This document shows positions 1-9,330 of a stretch of DNA of 20,220 bases, piece after piece (within the stretch, counting starts at the first letter, position 1; every line of letters starts with the position of its first letter). Position numbers and translations under genes: made by a program. Where the stretch lies: NCBI RefSeq assembly GCF_001039355.2, contig NW_019776164.1, positions 30,477 to 50,696 on the forward strand, read 5' to 3'. A model generated the notes under the pieces. That model worked only from the letters and a program-made list of their open reading frames with translations, did not search any database and was not told where the DNA came from. The stretch is from Lingula anatina (lineage: Eukaryota > Brachiopoda > Lingulata > Lingulida > Lingulidae).

Positions 1-151
1 CCTCCCCCCCCCACCCCCTTCCCCAGTTGACCCAATCTGAGCTATAATGTAGAGACTAGATCGAATTTTGATTTAGAGTGAACTTTTTCTACGCTGTAAA
101 TGAACATCTGATTAGCTGTTTTTATTCTGCCCCCTCTTCTTTCTTGGGTGC

Positions 152-253
152 GTGGGGGAGGGGGAGGGGGAGACGAGGGAGAAAGGGGCTACCTCTGATG
201 CAGGGGTGGGGGGGAGGAGGGGGAGGGGCATGTCACACTGTGCACCCCCCCCC
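152..253 (+). repeat. G-rich tract with quadruplex potential, then C-run
   Basis: Repeated GGGGA blocks at 154-171 and 203-229 give at least four G-runs within 25 bases twice over. A run of nine C follows at 246-254. It is low complexity; the open frames across it are not taken as genes. Confidence 0.85.
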
Positions 254-531
254 TTTCTGGTCCCGCCATTGCAATGGCTTTATATACTGCTCATACTTGA
301 TAAGGGTCACAATTTATCACAATTACTACCATCTGGGTGGTCGCCAAGTGCTCAAGTGCTCTGTTATGTTCGCGCCGTGCAATATTTATGCAATGACACC
401 TTTTACGTAGAATATATTGCCACTGGGTTCTAATTCTGGCTGGGTCTCAATGTGCAGGGTAAATATTACCAAGTGGTTGTGTTGACTTAATATGTGGACT
501 GCCTCTGATGTGGTTTGAGTTTGTACTTGAT

Positions 532-536
<5 letters not shown>

Positions 537-581
<45 letters not shown>

Positions 582-786
582 GTTTAACAGAGAGAGAGAG
601 AGAAAGGGAGAGTGAAAGAGAAAGTAAGAGTGAGAGAGAGGAAATTTGAAAGGGAAAGATCAAGAGGGAGAGAGGGAGAGAGAGAAAAAGAGGGAATGAG
701 AGAGAGAGATATGCAGTTCTAACAAAATGAATTTGAGAGAGAGAGAGAGAGAAAGAGAGTAAGGAAGAAAGAGAAACAGAGAACAA
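537..786 (+). repeat. GA microsatellite and GA-rich tract
   Basis: Pure GA at 537-578, then interrupted GA/GAAA sequence to about 786. The Ser/Leu-rich open frame on the minus strand is a by-product. Confidence 0.95.
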
Positions 787-929
787 AATGGGAGTAAAAG
801 ACAGAGTGATTGAAAGAGTCCTTCAGCTAATGTGGCAAGCAGTCTTAATTTAGACTACACATATAGATTTTTTTCTCCAGTTCTGTTTGTAAATCACTAC
901 CCACCTCATTTTTCTTTAATGCACTTATA

Positions 930-1520
930 AATACACTACTAGTACCTTACGGTAGGCATTCAAGCTGATTTTACCCCCCAGCAGTCTAGAACAGCCCAAG
1001 GGCTCACATTTAAACACAACAGGTAACAGAGAACACATGACACCTTATGTATCTAATATTCAGACAGTGCTTTCTACAACTATCAGCACCACTAACCGGC
1101 GTCTAATCACCCTCACCCATCTACTCCTGGGGTAGCGCTACCACTCACCAATTTAGCAAAATGCTAAAACTGACTGAAATTGGCTTAACAAAATAGGGTT
1201 GATTTGACTGATTTTAGTCAAATATAAACCATTTGGGCAAAAAAGTGATGAAGAAGTAGTAAATTGGCTAAACTAAAATAATTGCTAGTGCCACCCCAGT
1301 ACTATATTATCCACCTTCTTTAACCCGCCTACCGGTATATGCACTATATATCAGATCTGCATCAGAATTTACCAAGTGATTGTTGGTTTACACTTACTAG
1401 TACCTTACCAATTTACCCGTTGCTCAATCAATGCTACACCTTCTGTATTTAATTCTCAGACAGTGCCTGTAAACTTTCAACACCACTTTATGTCTAATCA
1501 CCCCCAACCACGCACCCACC
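930..1520 (+). repeat. Diverged direct duplication, ~395-bp offset
   Basis: ACTAGTACCTTAC occurs near 942 and 1397. The segment ACACCTT-TGTAT-TAAT-TCAGACAGTGC...CACCACT...GTCTAATCACC near 1040-1112 recurs near 1436-1503. The 173-bp element lies between the copies, so it may have inserted after the duplication. Confidence 0.7.
1127..1299. mobile_element. 173-bp inverted-repeat element
   Basis: CTGGGGTAGCGCTA at the left end and TAGTGCCACCCCAG at the right end are inverted with two mismatches. Subterminal CAATTTAG and CTAAATTG-like words add to the symmetry. TACT stands near both outer ends and may be a target duplication. The left ~44 bases occur again, inverted, at 9154-9198. Confidence 0.6.
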
Positions 1521-2156
1521 CAACTACTAACCACCTCCCAACCCCCCTTCACACTATTTCTATGCATTTCATCAGACCTACATCAGAATTTTACGCTTAC
1601 CTCACCAAGTTTGCCCTAATGCTCAATCAGTTCTTCTCGAGTCTGGTGTATTAGTAGCTATACGTTCAAGTATTGATCACGATGCCCGGAAGGCTGTGTG
1701 TGTCTTTAGAGGGCATCAACGAGCACAGACACAAGGTTCAATAGCAAACAGGCCAACTAGAAATGGTTGTTTGCCAAGCCAAATTGACATCAAACTCAAT
1801 TAGCAACGATTTCACAGCTACGATCCGAGCTAAACATCTCTCGGTAATCTGTTTGATCAGGAGCCATTAAATTCCTGCCCGAAGCGGGAGAGAAGACAGA
1901 GATCATACAAATATGGTTACAGATGGCGATTGCACATATACCGTGTACACATATCCCTAAACATTTATGATCAAGCCAGAGTTTATTTAGAGCTACAGAT
2001 CCAATCAAGGATTTTTGATCCAATGCATGACTTTTTTATGATTTTTTTTTTCAAATTTATCGCCATGTGTGCATGTTTATCTATCAGACATCACAGAAGT
2101 ACAGAACTTTGCAGAGATGATAGTTGGATAGAAAGAGAAAGGGAGAACAATAAGTT
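1521..2156. other. Non-coding stretch, nothing recognised
   Basis: C-rich patch near 1500-1550, then mixed sequence. The short open frames on both strands show no family features. Confidence 0.5.
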
Positions 2157-2157
2157 T

Positions 2158-2190
<33 letters not shown>

Positions 2191-2235
2191 GAATGAAGAA
2201 TGAAATCAGTTTGAGAGAGAGAGAGAGAGAGAGAG
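2158..2235 (+). repeat. Two GA microsatellites
   Basis: GA runs at 2158-2190 and 2213-2235, each preceded by AGTTTGAG, so the pair looks duplicated. Confidence 0.95.
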
Positions 2236-2931
2236 TTCTGAAAGTCAACCCCAAGTCACTGATTACTGCATTGATTTTTTATGGTAATTTAATCATCTGC
2301 AACTTCCGCTAGATCATCGAACTTGGCTGTTTGTTCTGACTCAATAAATCATTTACGTTTCCTTGCCAGTTTTAGCACTTAATTGAACTGATAGTTTACC
2401 CAATCGCGAGAAATTCAGTCCCAAATTAGTAACTTCTCCTTCAAAAATCTCATTAAGGAATAACTGAATTTTGATTTTGGGCTGTTTTTCTGAATCATGA
2501 CTGATACAAAAAAATTATTAAATAGAAATAAGTAAATTGTATATGTTTTTGAATTGTTTATAAATAGGAATGATAACATTCCTAAAACAAGTGCACTAGA
2601 AAATTATTTCCACATGATGTTTTTAAGTGAAATATTTAATAATTTGATCCTTAATCAAATACTTCTGATCACACGATGGACTTGCTAATGAACAACCCAT
2701 TTCACGAAATGAAACAATTGGCATTTTTTTAAAATTTCTCTACAACTGAGGAGGGAGGGGCTTCTATGTTAAAATCATGTTCAATTTTGAGGAGTCATTA
2801 GATCGTCTTTTTTAGAAATCAAATCTGATGTTATAGTATAAATGTATACTTCTGTATATTTCTGTAAATTCTATATATCTACAGTACATATCTTCCAAAG
2901 CTCCTAAGCTTTTCTTTTCCAATTGGGTTCT

Positions 2932-2932
<1 letters not shown>
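2236..2932. other. AT-rich non-coding stretch
   Basis: No gene, RNA or repeat element that I can support. Confidence 0.5.

Positions 2933-2980
<48 letters not shown>
2933..2980 (+). repeat. GA microsatellite
   Basis: About 23 uninterrupted GA units. Confidence 0.97.
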
Positions 2981-2982
<2 letters not shown>

Positions 2983-3139
2983 GAACTCGACCACTTATTT
3001 GTAATTAGCAAATCTGAAATTTTCTTGGAAATGTCAACATATTGCCCTTCATAACCATGGCGCTACATGTCCAAACCAATAAACATAATCATTAGTCATA
3101 TGTTTTTCAGTTTTAGACTGTATTCAGATTGACAAACTG

Positions 3140-3299
3140 TACAAGTTGGGTTGGTCCAACTCTTTGGGGGGATTCCCTCTTAATTGCAATCAGTGGAACA
3201 ATCTTAATTGTCTGACATGCCTTCTCGAGCAGCTTTGAGGTAATTAACTATCATGTACTGATTAAGCTGATTCCACTGATTGCACTTATCCCTTGCCTA
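3140..3299. mobile_element. Fold-back MITE copy A (diverged)
   Basis: Carries a ~16-bp inverted pair, ATTGCAATCAGTGGAA (near 3185-3200) and TTCCACTGATTGCACT (near 3270-3285). Between them lies the family core GTCTGACATGCCTTCTCGAG...GAGGTAATTAACTATCATG, matching the cores of copies B-E. The flank GGGGATTCCCTCTTAATTGC resembles copy E. The ends beyond this are unclear. Confidence 0.55.
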
Positions 3300-3300
3300 G

Positions 3301-3526
3301 CACCCCATTTCCATAGATTTTTAGATCGATCTATCCCTGTGGAGAGTCTCACTAGATTACTGTCAGCTTGACCGGCTTAAGCGTCTGTCCCGCCTACTAA
3401 AAGCTGTAAGGGGGTAATTAACAATGGTGTCCGCTCGGCTGACTGCAATTTAGCCTGAACCCCCAGGGAGTTAGGTCGATCTAAATCTTAATCTTTAGAT
3501 CAATCAAAATCTCTGGGAAAGCACCC
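3301..3526. mobile_element. Fold-back MITE copy B
   Basis: Starts CACCCCATTTCCATAGATT and ends near AATCTCTGGGAAAGCACC. Internal ends TTTAGATCGATCTATCCC and GTTAGGTCGATCTAAA form a second inverted pair, and CTGTCAGC...GCTGACTG a third around the core with GTAATTAAC. No coding capacity. Confidence 0.8.
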
Positions 3527-3737
3527 TAGTTGAACCGACCCAGCTAGTACCATGTGAGAATCTGAATGTTCCCCTAAAAGTTTCGAGTCTATGAGTCAGT
3601 ATATTGTGCTGAAAATAGAGACTGGTGAATTTCACTATCGAAAGTAATAACTGCTAAACAACTAGGAGCACTTCTGCAAAATTCCCCTATTGTAAAAACA
3701 GGCAGAACATTGCCAAACTATCAGACTGAGTGTAAGG

Positions 3738-3950
3738 CTCTATTCCCATAGATTTTAGATCGATCTATCCCCGCGGGGAGTCCCACTAGATTACTTTCAG
3801 ATAATCCGACTTAAATGTCCCTCCCGCCTACTACAACCTGTAAGAGGGTAATTAACTTTCGTGTCTGCCCGGCTGACAGCTATTTAGCGTGAACCCCCAG
3901 GGAGTTAGGTCCATCTAAAGTAGGTCGATGTAATCTATGGAAATGGGGTG
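3738..3950. mobile_element. Fold-back MITE copy C
   Basis: Starts near CTATTCCCATAGATT, ends AATCTATGGAAATGGGGTG. Same core as B (GTCCCTCCCGCCTACTACAA, GAGGGTAATTAAC, GCCCGGCTGACAG, CCCCCAGGGAGTTAGGT). Its right end is the exact 19-bp reverse complement of the left end of copy B. Confidence 0.8.
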
Positions 3951-4758
3951 TAAAACTAATCAGCTTAACCTACTGCGCAGTATTACTAGACTTAGCACAA
4001 TTTGGTACTACTACCTTTGGTAGTACTACTACATTCATTACTAGTATTCCTTCTATTAAACATATATATATATGTATATCACATACGTTGGGTCATAGGC
4101 ATTTGAAAAATATAATGGTACCAAATAATAATAACAATGATTTCAAACAAAAAAACAAACAAATAAAGTATACATAAATGACATAAAATAAATAAATAGA
4201 TAAAGCCAACTTACCATCTAATCCTCAAAGGCTTGTTGAAGCAGCTGTTCTTTTGACTAGATATAAAAACCCTGACGAGTTTTCCCCAAGACACAAGATG
4301 CTAGGTAATGTCAGGTCCAGCTCCACTTTGTCGCTTCTATTATCAACTCCTAATTTTGAGTTCTGTTATCCAATATTTTACCTTTGTTATCTATTTCCTT
4401 TCTTTTCTATCTTCCTTCTCTTTCCTTTGGTTTCTTTTTAGCAATCAATAAATCAATTTCTAATTGATTTTTTTTCAGACTAATGAACTTGTAAAGAGAA
4501 ATCCTCTCACAGCCTTGTGTACGACCTCCTGTGCCAATTTTCTTCGAATGCCTCAAAGAGAATTAAACTGAGACTTTTTTGGGATGGAACTGTCCCATTG
4601 AAAATTGCCTTCTCAGATGAACAGCATTACTATCAACAGCAAAAAGCCTTGTAACGTAATATATCGCACCTTTTTCCTTTGCCTTCTCCTCTGCAGCAAA
4701 ATGGCCAAGGCACAACAAATCTGTAAAATATACCCTGCTCCGAGGATAATCCTTTCTC
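3951..4758. other. Non-coding or undecided stretch with scattered protein-like segments
   Basis: A minus-strand donor (GATTAGATG|GTAAGT) at 4213 and a plus-strand donor (CTAG|GTAATG) near 4302 flank one open segment. A plus-strand acceptor (TTTTTTTTCAG) at 4479 precedes the open segment TNELVKRNPLTALCTTSCAN up to a stop near 4569. Their phases do not join, and I cannot name a family. The minus-strand open frame 4796-4563 overlaps. No gene call is justified. Confidence 0.3.
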
Positions 4759-6143
4759 TTAGGCGCTAACAAATTGCTCCATAGTTTCCTTGGCAATTAA
4801 TGTGGCTGGATTGAACAGTGGGGGCTTTTTGTTTGCTGATGTCACTAAAAAGAAAAGTTAACACATATATAAATTACCCAAAGATTTCTTATATGCTAAG
4901 TACCAGACTACTAGTGCCTTATATTCTGGACTCTAGAAATAAAAGAGAGAAAAATAAATAGGATGAAAAGAGAAATATAACAACAATAACAATAATAAAC
5001 ACCCAAGCAAGTACATAACTCAGTAAATGATTACGTCTATAAATAAGAACAGCCAAATGACATCTTTCAATCCAATTCCAAATGCTTTAAAAATATTTGT
5101 GCATGCACCAGAAAGTGATGCAGGCCCTAAAGTCATTACCCTCTTTTTGTTTTTACCATAACCATAATTATCAAGCTCGGCCATATTGTTCTCGCCACCA
5201 TGCATCGATATTCTGGAACAGATTAATGGCTTGGAATTCACACCAAGTCCCTGGATGTCGATGGCGAGCTTTGAATTAACAACGATAACTAGACTTAAGT
5301 GTAGATCTCTTGCCTTTCTAAATGGGATCAATAATTTCAGTTGTGTGACGGTTTGGGAAAAATGTTTTTAGTTCTAACTTCCAGGAAATGAGGCCCTTGA
5401 TTGAAAAGCCCCGATTGTGTTTCTACGGTAATCCTGCCTATTTTTAATTACAGTAACCACTTTAGGATTGGATTAAGAGGGTGGTAAGGATCACAATAGT
5501 GAAACCTCTACATTCTGAGTTTTCGAGGAGTGAAAATGTTTTCTGTTTTCATCAACACTAGTCTCTTTTTTCTCCTGTTATTTCCATAAACCAAAGTCAA
5601 TGCAACTAGGTTGGGAATGAAATTCCAGGAAACGGGGCCCTTGATTGAGAAGCTCCGATTGTGTTTCTACGGTAATCCTGTCTATTTTAAATTACAGTAA
5701 CCACTTTAGGATTGGATTAAGACTAAAGAGGGTGGTAAGGATCACAATAGTGAAACCTCTGCATTCTCAGTTTTCCAGGAATGAAGATGTTTTCTGTTTT
5801 TGTCAACACTTGTCTATTTTTTCTCCTGTTTTCAATAAACAAAAGTCAATGCAACTGGGTTGGGAATGAAAATATTATCTGTTTATGTCAACACTTGTCC
5901 ATTTTTTTCTCCAGTTTTTCCATAAACCAACATCAATGCAACTGGGTTGGGAATGAAAATATTTTCTGTTTATGTCATCTCTTGTCAATCCTTTTTTCAT
6001 TTTTTTTCCATAAGCTTAAAGCCCACATCAATACAATTGGATCCGCTCTCACAAAAGTGATGTAGCCTGAAAAGAGCAGTTGCAACTTTAAGGTTACATA
6101 GGAAGTCAAACCTCTGCTGCTAAACCCTACCAAATGCCATCAC

Positions 6144-6182
<39 letters not shown>

Positions 6183-7407
6183 AAACAGATATTTTCTGCT
6201 TTCTTTCTGCGCTACTGTATGTACAACCCTCGGCCATTTCTGCCACCTCTCACCTCCGAAGTTTCATTGCTGGACCGCTGCAGGGTCTGTGTCTTTGGAG
6301 GCAGGGAGACCATCAGCAATTAGTCAGCTCTGCTTTAATGTGCTTGGGCCATATTTGATCTGAAGATGTGCAACCTTGGGGCATATTCCCAGACATTTAC
6401 ATCGATCTATCCCCGTGGGGAGTCTCACTAGATCACTGTCAGATAATCCGACTTCAATGTCCGTCCCGCCTACTACGAGCTGTAAGGGGGTAATTAACTT
6501 TCGTGCCCGCTCGGCTGACAGCTATTTAGCGTGAACCCCCAGGGAGTTAGGTTGATCTAGTTTGGATCGATCTAATCTCTGGGAATGGGGTCTTGCAGAT
6601 CAACTTGTTCGGAATATCGTTCTAAAATGTTGATCACATCAATCTTAAAGTTAAGACCAAATCTAATACTTGAAGGGATAATAACTCTTCGTATAATATC
6701 TTTATTTCACAATAAAAACATTGTGAACAACTCAAAGAAATATAATACATTCTGTTTTACCATACAAACGGCAGTTATAGCTATTATTCTGATATCTTAG
6801 CTTGTCTTCAGATCACGTGACCTCCATTGATGGCTATACTCTGTTATAATCTCTTAAGCAATTTTAACAAAAAACCAAACTTTTTAGAAAAAAAACCAGG
6901 GAATAACTTTGAATGTAAAAACGGATTCATTAACCATTGGTAAGTATGGGAAAATTGTTGTTTACTCCAGGAAAATTCATTTTTTGGGCAAAACGAAGAG
7001 TTATTATCCCTTTAAAATGGTTCCTTTGTGAAATCAGCCCCTGAAGGAGTATCATGTACTGGTGTGGCTACAACTCTTAGTAAAGGTATTAATATTACAT
7101 AACATAATAATAAAATCTATGAAACTGGGATTACCTAGAATCTAGCTAATGGATCCAGGGTTCAGACATTATCTACCCATTGACACGTCCCTGACAGAAC
7201 GAGACACTGAAGTGTTTTTCTATTGTCCGTAGCACACTCAGCAAATTATCACAGCAATAATGGCAACAACAAGCAGGCACTCGAACAGGAACATCAAAGG
7301 TTTACCTGTTCTATGCCTTGAACATAATGCAAGGTTAATATGTACGCCAGACAGCACTTAGCAGCTTTTCGTCCGCACAAATCTGCTGCTCTGATTCTGG
7401 ATTTCAT
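4759..7407 (-). CDS. Candidate unidentified small spliced gene on minus strand
   Basis: Four protein-like segments with compatible splice phases run right to left: 7407-7306, 6292-6254, 5268-5157 and 4844-4759. The first begins with ATG two codons after an in-frame stop and encodes MKSRIRAADLCGRKAAKCCL..., basic then hydrophobic, like a signal peptide or mitochondrial presequence. It ends at CAG|GTAAAC in phase 0. The second ends TCGGAG|GTGAGA; its three possible acceptors are all in the same phase. The third encodes LAIDIQGLGVNSKPLICSRI..., ends TATG|GTAAAA, and joins in phase to the fourth after CTTTTCTTTTTAG. The product would be about 112 residues ending ETMEQFVSA. I do not recognise the family. 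Each join could be chance, so confidence is low. An alternative end from the third segment (AGG|GTAATG) to a segment at 4254-4213 encoding SKEQLLQQAFED-stop also fits. Confidence 0.25.
5379..6025 (+). repeat. 244-bp tandem duplication followed by ~87-bp subrepeats
   Basis: TTCCAGGAAATGAGGCCCTT at 5379 recurs near 5623, with high identity through TACGGTAATCCTG, CAGTAACCACTTTAGGATTG and GGTAAGGATCACAATAGTG. The 3' portion (from GAATGAAAAT to GCAACTGGGTTGG) then repeats again from about 5868 and 5956. The open frame at 5781-6065 is created by these repeats and is not taken as a gene. Confidence 0.9.
6145..6180 (+). repeat. A-run, 36 bases
   Basis: Uninterrupted A homopolymer with no clear retroposon body upstream. 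Confidence 0.95.
6381..6591. mobile_element. Fold-back MITE copy D
   Basis: Starts near GCATATTCCCAGACATTT and ends TCTAATCTCTGGGAATGGGG. It is closest to copy C through the core, including ATAATCCGACTT, GTAATTAACTTTCGTG and GCTGACAGCTATTTAGCGTG. It lies between two exons of the candidate minus-strand gene. Confidence 0.8.
6669..7018 (+). mobile_element. TTAA-flanked MITE, copy 1
   Basis: AAGGGATAATAACTCTTCG near the left end is the exact reverse complement of CGAAGAGTTATTATCCCTT near the right end. The right flank is TTAA and the left is TTGA. The interior has CACGTGA at 6814-6820 and AT-rich arms, with no open frame of note. The TTAA flank suggests piggyBac-like transposition in trans, but the terminal bases are not the usual CCC, so that is tentative. 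Confidence 0.8.
7019..7300. other. Spacer between the MITE and the candidate minus-strand exon
   Basis: AT-rich to mixed sequence; no gene or repeat recognised. Confidence 0.4.
7306..7407 (-). CDS. Candidate first exon with signal-peptide-like product
   Basis: 34 codons, ATG preceded by G at -3 and by an in-frame TGA two codons upstream. Basic residues K2, R4, R6, R13, K14 and K17 are followed by CCLAYILTLHYVQG, a hydrophobic core with a small residue at its end. Strong donor CAG|GTAAAC. Its base composition is less AT-rich than the flanks. Confidence 0.35.
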
Positions 7408-7482
7408 GACTTTTCATGTGGTTTCCCCACATCTAATAGAAAGGATGCGAGTCAACCAGGTTCTTATTCCAACACGCGATGT

Positions 7483-7502
7483 AAAAAAAAAAAAAAAAAA
7501 AA
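7483..7502 (+). repeat. A-run, 20 bases
   Basis: Uninterrupted A homopolymer followed by ACTTTTTATT. Confidence 0.95.
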
Positions 7503-7706
7503 CTTTTTATTAACTTTTAAGATAACTGAAGGTAATCCAAAAATCACAAAAAGTCATACCTGGCGGTTCAAAATATTTTATTTTTAAAAATATGATTGAT
7601 CAAATATAATAATTAGTGAAATTACAACAAAAGCACATACAAATATAATTATATGCCTAAAATTCTTCCTTACAATCATCATCCATCTCATTAGTTATTA
7701 AAGGGA

Positions 7707-8046
7707 TAACTACCATTTGTTCGAGCCAAAAAATGGATTTTCCTGGGTTTAATGACAATTTTCCCATAATAACCAATGGTTAATGACTCAGTTCCGACAT
7801 TCAAAGCTAGCCAAAGCTATTTCCAAAGAAGTTTGGTTTTTTTTATAATAATCTCTTAAGAGATTATTAAGGAGGTACCGTATCTAGCCATCTATGGAGA
7901 TCATTAGTTCAATGACAAGGGCAGATTCAAGAATAATTGCAATAACTGCCATTTTGGTGATTAAATAGAATTTATTATATTTCCTTGAGTTGTTTACAAT
8001 CTATTTATTGTAAAATAGGGATCATAGGGAGTCGTTATCCCTTTAA
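7707..8046 (-). mobile_element. TTAA-flanked MITE, copy 2 (inverted)
   Basis: TTAAAGGGATAAC...GTTATCCCTTTAA, 13-bp perfect ends including TTAA on both sides. The interior matches the reverse complement of copy 1 (for example AATTTTCCCATA, ACCAATGGTTAATGA, TTTGGTTTTTT, CTTAAGAGATTAT). A 24-bp perfect palindrome sits at 7846-7869. Confidence 0.8.
7846..7869. repeat. 24-bp perfect palindrome inside MITE copy 2
   Basis: Symmetric around CTCTTAAGAG with TAATAAT arms. The matching site of copy 1 (near 6850) is only partly symmetric. Confidence 0.9.
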
Positions 8047-8150
8047 CCTTGGAAGATTTTGTGCATATCATTTTCAAACAAACTATGTTTGATGTGTGCC
8101 CCTGAATGAATTAATAAAGGTAAGACTTTACTATTAAATAATATTAAATT

Positions 8151-8344
8151 TTCCCTTTTTTGTTTTAGATAGGAACATTTATTATTTTACCCTCAGTAAT
8201 ATATCTGCTATAATAATGATATGATTATTCAGCGAGACATAAGTGTGTATTCCGTATTTGAAAATTTAGTGGTTTTCGTAAAGACGAGATTATACGTGAT
8301 ATCAATATTAGTCATACGCCATTTTTGCAGGAAGAAAAGAAATC
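8151..8344 (+). repeat. Distal copy of the duplicated Serinc 5'-flank segment
   Basis: Direct copy of 10660-10852, about 2.5 kb upstream, with scattered substitutions and small indels. It also has CGCCATTTTTG at 8317-8327. On the right it runs straight into a short CT repeat, and on the left into the AT-rich end beyond the TTAA-flanked MITE. I see no Serinc-like coding exon after it. Confidence 0.9.
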
Positions 8345-8384
8345 TCTCTCTCTCTCAACTGAATTTATAAAACCAGACTATATG

Positions 8385-8407
8385 TTTTTTTTTTTTTTTT
8401 TTTTTTT
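8385..8407 (-). repeat. A-run (23 A on the minus strand)
   Basis: Homopolymer lying just downstream of the open segment at 8637-8433 on the minus strand; possible retroposon tail. Confidence 0.9.
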
Positions 8408-8432
8408 GTCTTGAATATGGTTCTGGCTTCAA

Positions 8433-8637
8433 CTAATATACTGTACTGAAGTGATTGTCTTTGACACACATCTGGCTTCTTCTTATACTGGAGTTAATGA
8501 TTTTATTTCCTGTTGCCAACAACATTTCTAAAGAAGCCAGCTGAATAAGTATGTGTGATTTATCATCATCACTGAAACAAGGCAGCCATTTGGAACACTG
8601 TCGCCTTAAAATACTAATCAAAAATCCATCTAAAAGG
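8433..8637 (-). CDS. Possible unidentified coding exon or retrocopy fragment
   Basis: On the minus strand, an open segment after a good acceptor (TCTGATAACCTTTTAG) encodes GFLISILRRQCSKWLPCFSD... and continues to a stop at 8433-8435. Only 25 bases after the stop comes a run of 23 A (8407 down to 8385). Its composition of aromatic, Cys, Leu and charged residues looks protein-like, but I cannot name a family and found no partner exon. The A-run with no AATAAA suggests a retroposed piece as an alternative. Upstream, a 25-bp repeat extends the open frame artificially. Confidence 0.2.
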
Positions 8638-8699
8638 TTATCAGAAACAGAGATACCAAGGTTTTCAAATTCAGAGATACCCAAGGTTTTCAAATTCAT

Positions 8700-9330
8700 T
8701 ACAAAATAACTTATTTAAATAAAAAACTAATTCCAAGAGCTTATCTACAGATAATCATATAACACTTATAAATTGGCAATCAACACTGCTGAATAAGAAT
8801 ATAAGTTCTGAATAATTGTTAGTCTGCAATCTAATGAATCCAGCCATTTAAAATGCTTACACAGTTACTATCATAAATATCAGTCAGATTTGGTGTTTTG
8901 ACTTGTACGAAATCTTTAGACATCACAACAAACTTTTTTCATCAAACAACAAGCTGTTTATGTCATTATGAAAAATCAACAATAATAATATATAAATCTA
9001 GCTAAAAGGTGATGAGTAACCATTCTTCTAAGTTGAAGAAAAAGAGGGGGAATCATAATAGTTATTCTTTGTTTTCCTCCTGTCATCCCACTGTTATCCC
9101 ACTTCAATCCCATTGCTATCCCAGTTATTTCAGGTTTTCAACACTTATTATACTGTTTTAGCATTTGGCTAAATTGGCGAGTGTTAGCGATACCCCAGCC
9201 TCGCATTCTCCCACTGTTATCCAAGCTATCCCGGTTTTAAACCAGTCACCAGCAAGCCACGCATATCAACTCCATTAACAAATATGACATGCAATGCATT
9301 TAATTTCCTGAGTAATACAGAGGTCGGAAT
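8700..9330. other. AT-rich non-coding stretch
   Basis: Apart from the 9154-9198 fragment and repeated CCCACTGTTATCC words (9089-9230) I see nothing supported. Confidence 0.5.
9154..9198 (-). mobile_element. Terminal fragment of the 173-bp element
   Basis: About 40 of 44 bases match the reverse complement of 1127-1170, ending in ATACCCCAG. No opposite end was found nearby. Confidence 0.6.

Larger units (their letters stand above)
3301..3950. mobile_element. Possible composite of fold-back copies B and C
   Basis: The outermost ends, 3301-3319 and 3932-3950, are a perfect 19-bp inverted repeat, while the inner ends of the two copies have diverged. About 210 bp of unrelated sequence lies between the copies. 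This fits movement of the pair as one unit, or homogenisation of the outer ends. I see no clear target duplication. Confidence 0.4.

Noticed and set aside
78-433. Two overlapping Gly-rich open frames at the window start
   Set aside because: They follow the GGGGA-rich tract and show no family features.
487-786. Ser/Leu-rich minus-strand open frame
   Set aside because: It is the translation of a GA microsatellite and has no coding character.
3990-4035. Small hairpin around ACTACCTTTGGTAGT
   Set aside because: Only six base pairs; this is common by chance.
4210-4569. Plus-strand pair of open segments (PSNPQRLVEAAVLLTRYKNP and TNELVKRNPLTALCTTSCAN)
   Set aside because: They look protein-like, but the donor near 4302 and the acceptor at 4479 are out of phase, and the family is not recognised.
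5781-6065. 94-codon open frame with repeated NWVGNENI words
   Set aside because: It is created entirely by the ~87-bp subrepeats of the tandem duplication; the repeated words are the DNA repeat translated, and no start context or splice evidence supports it.
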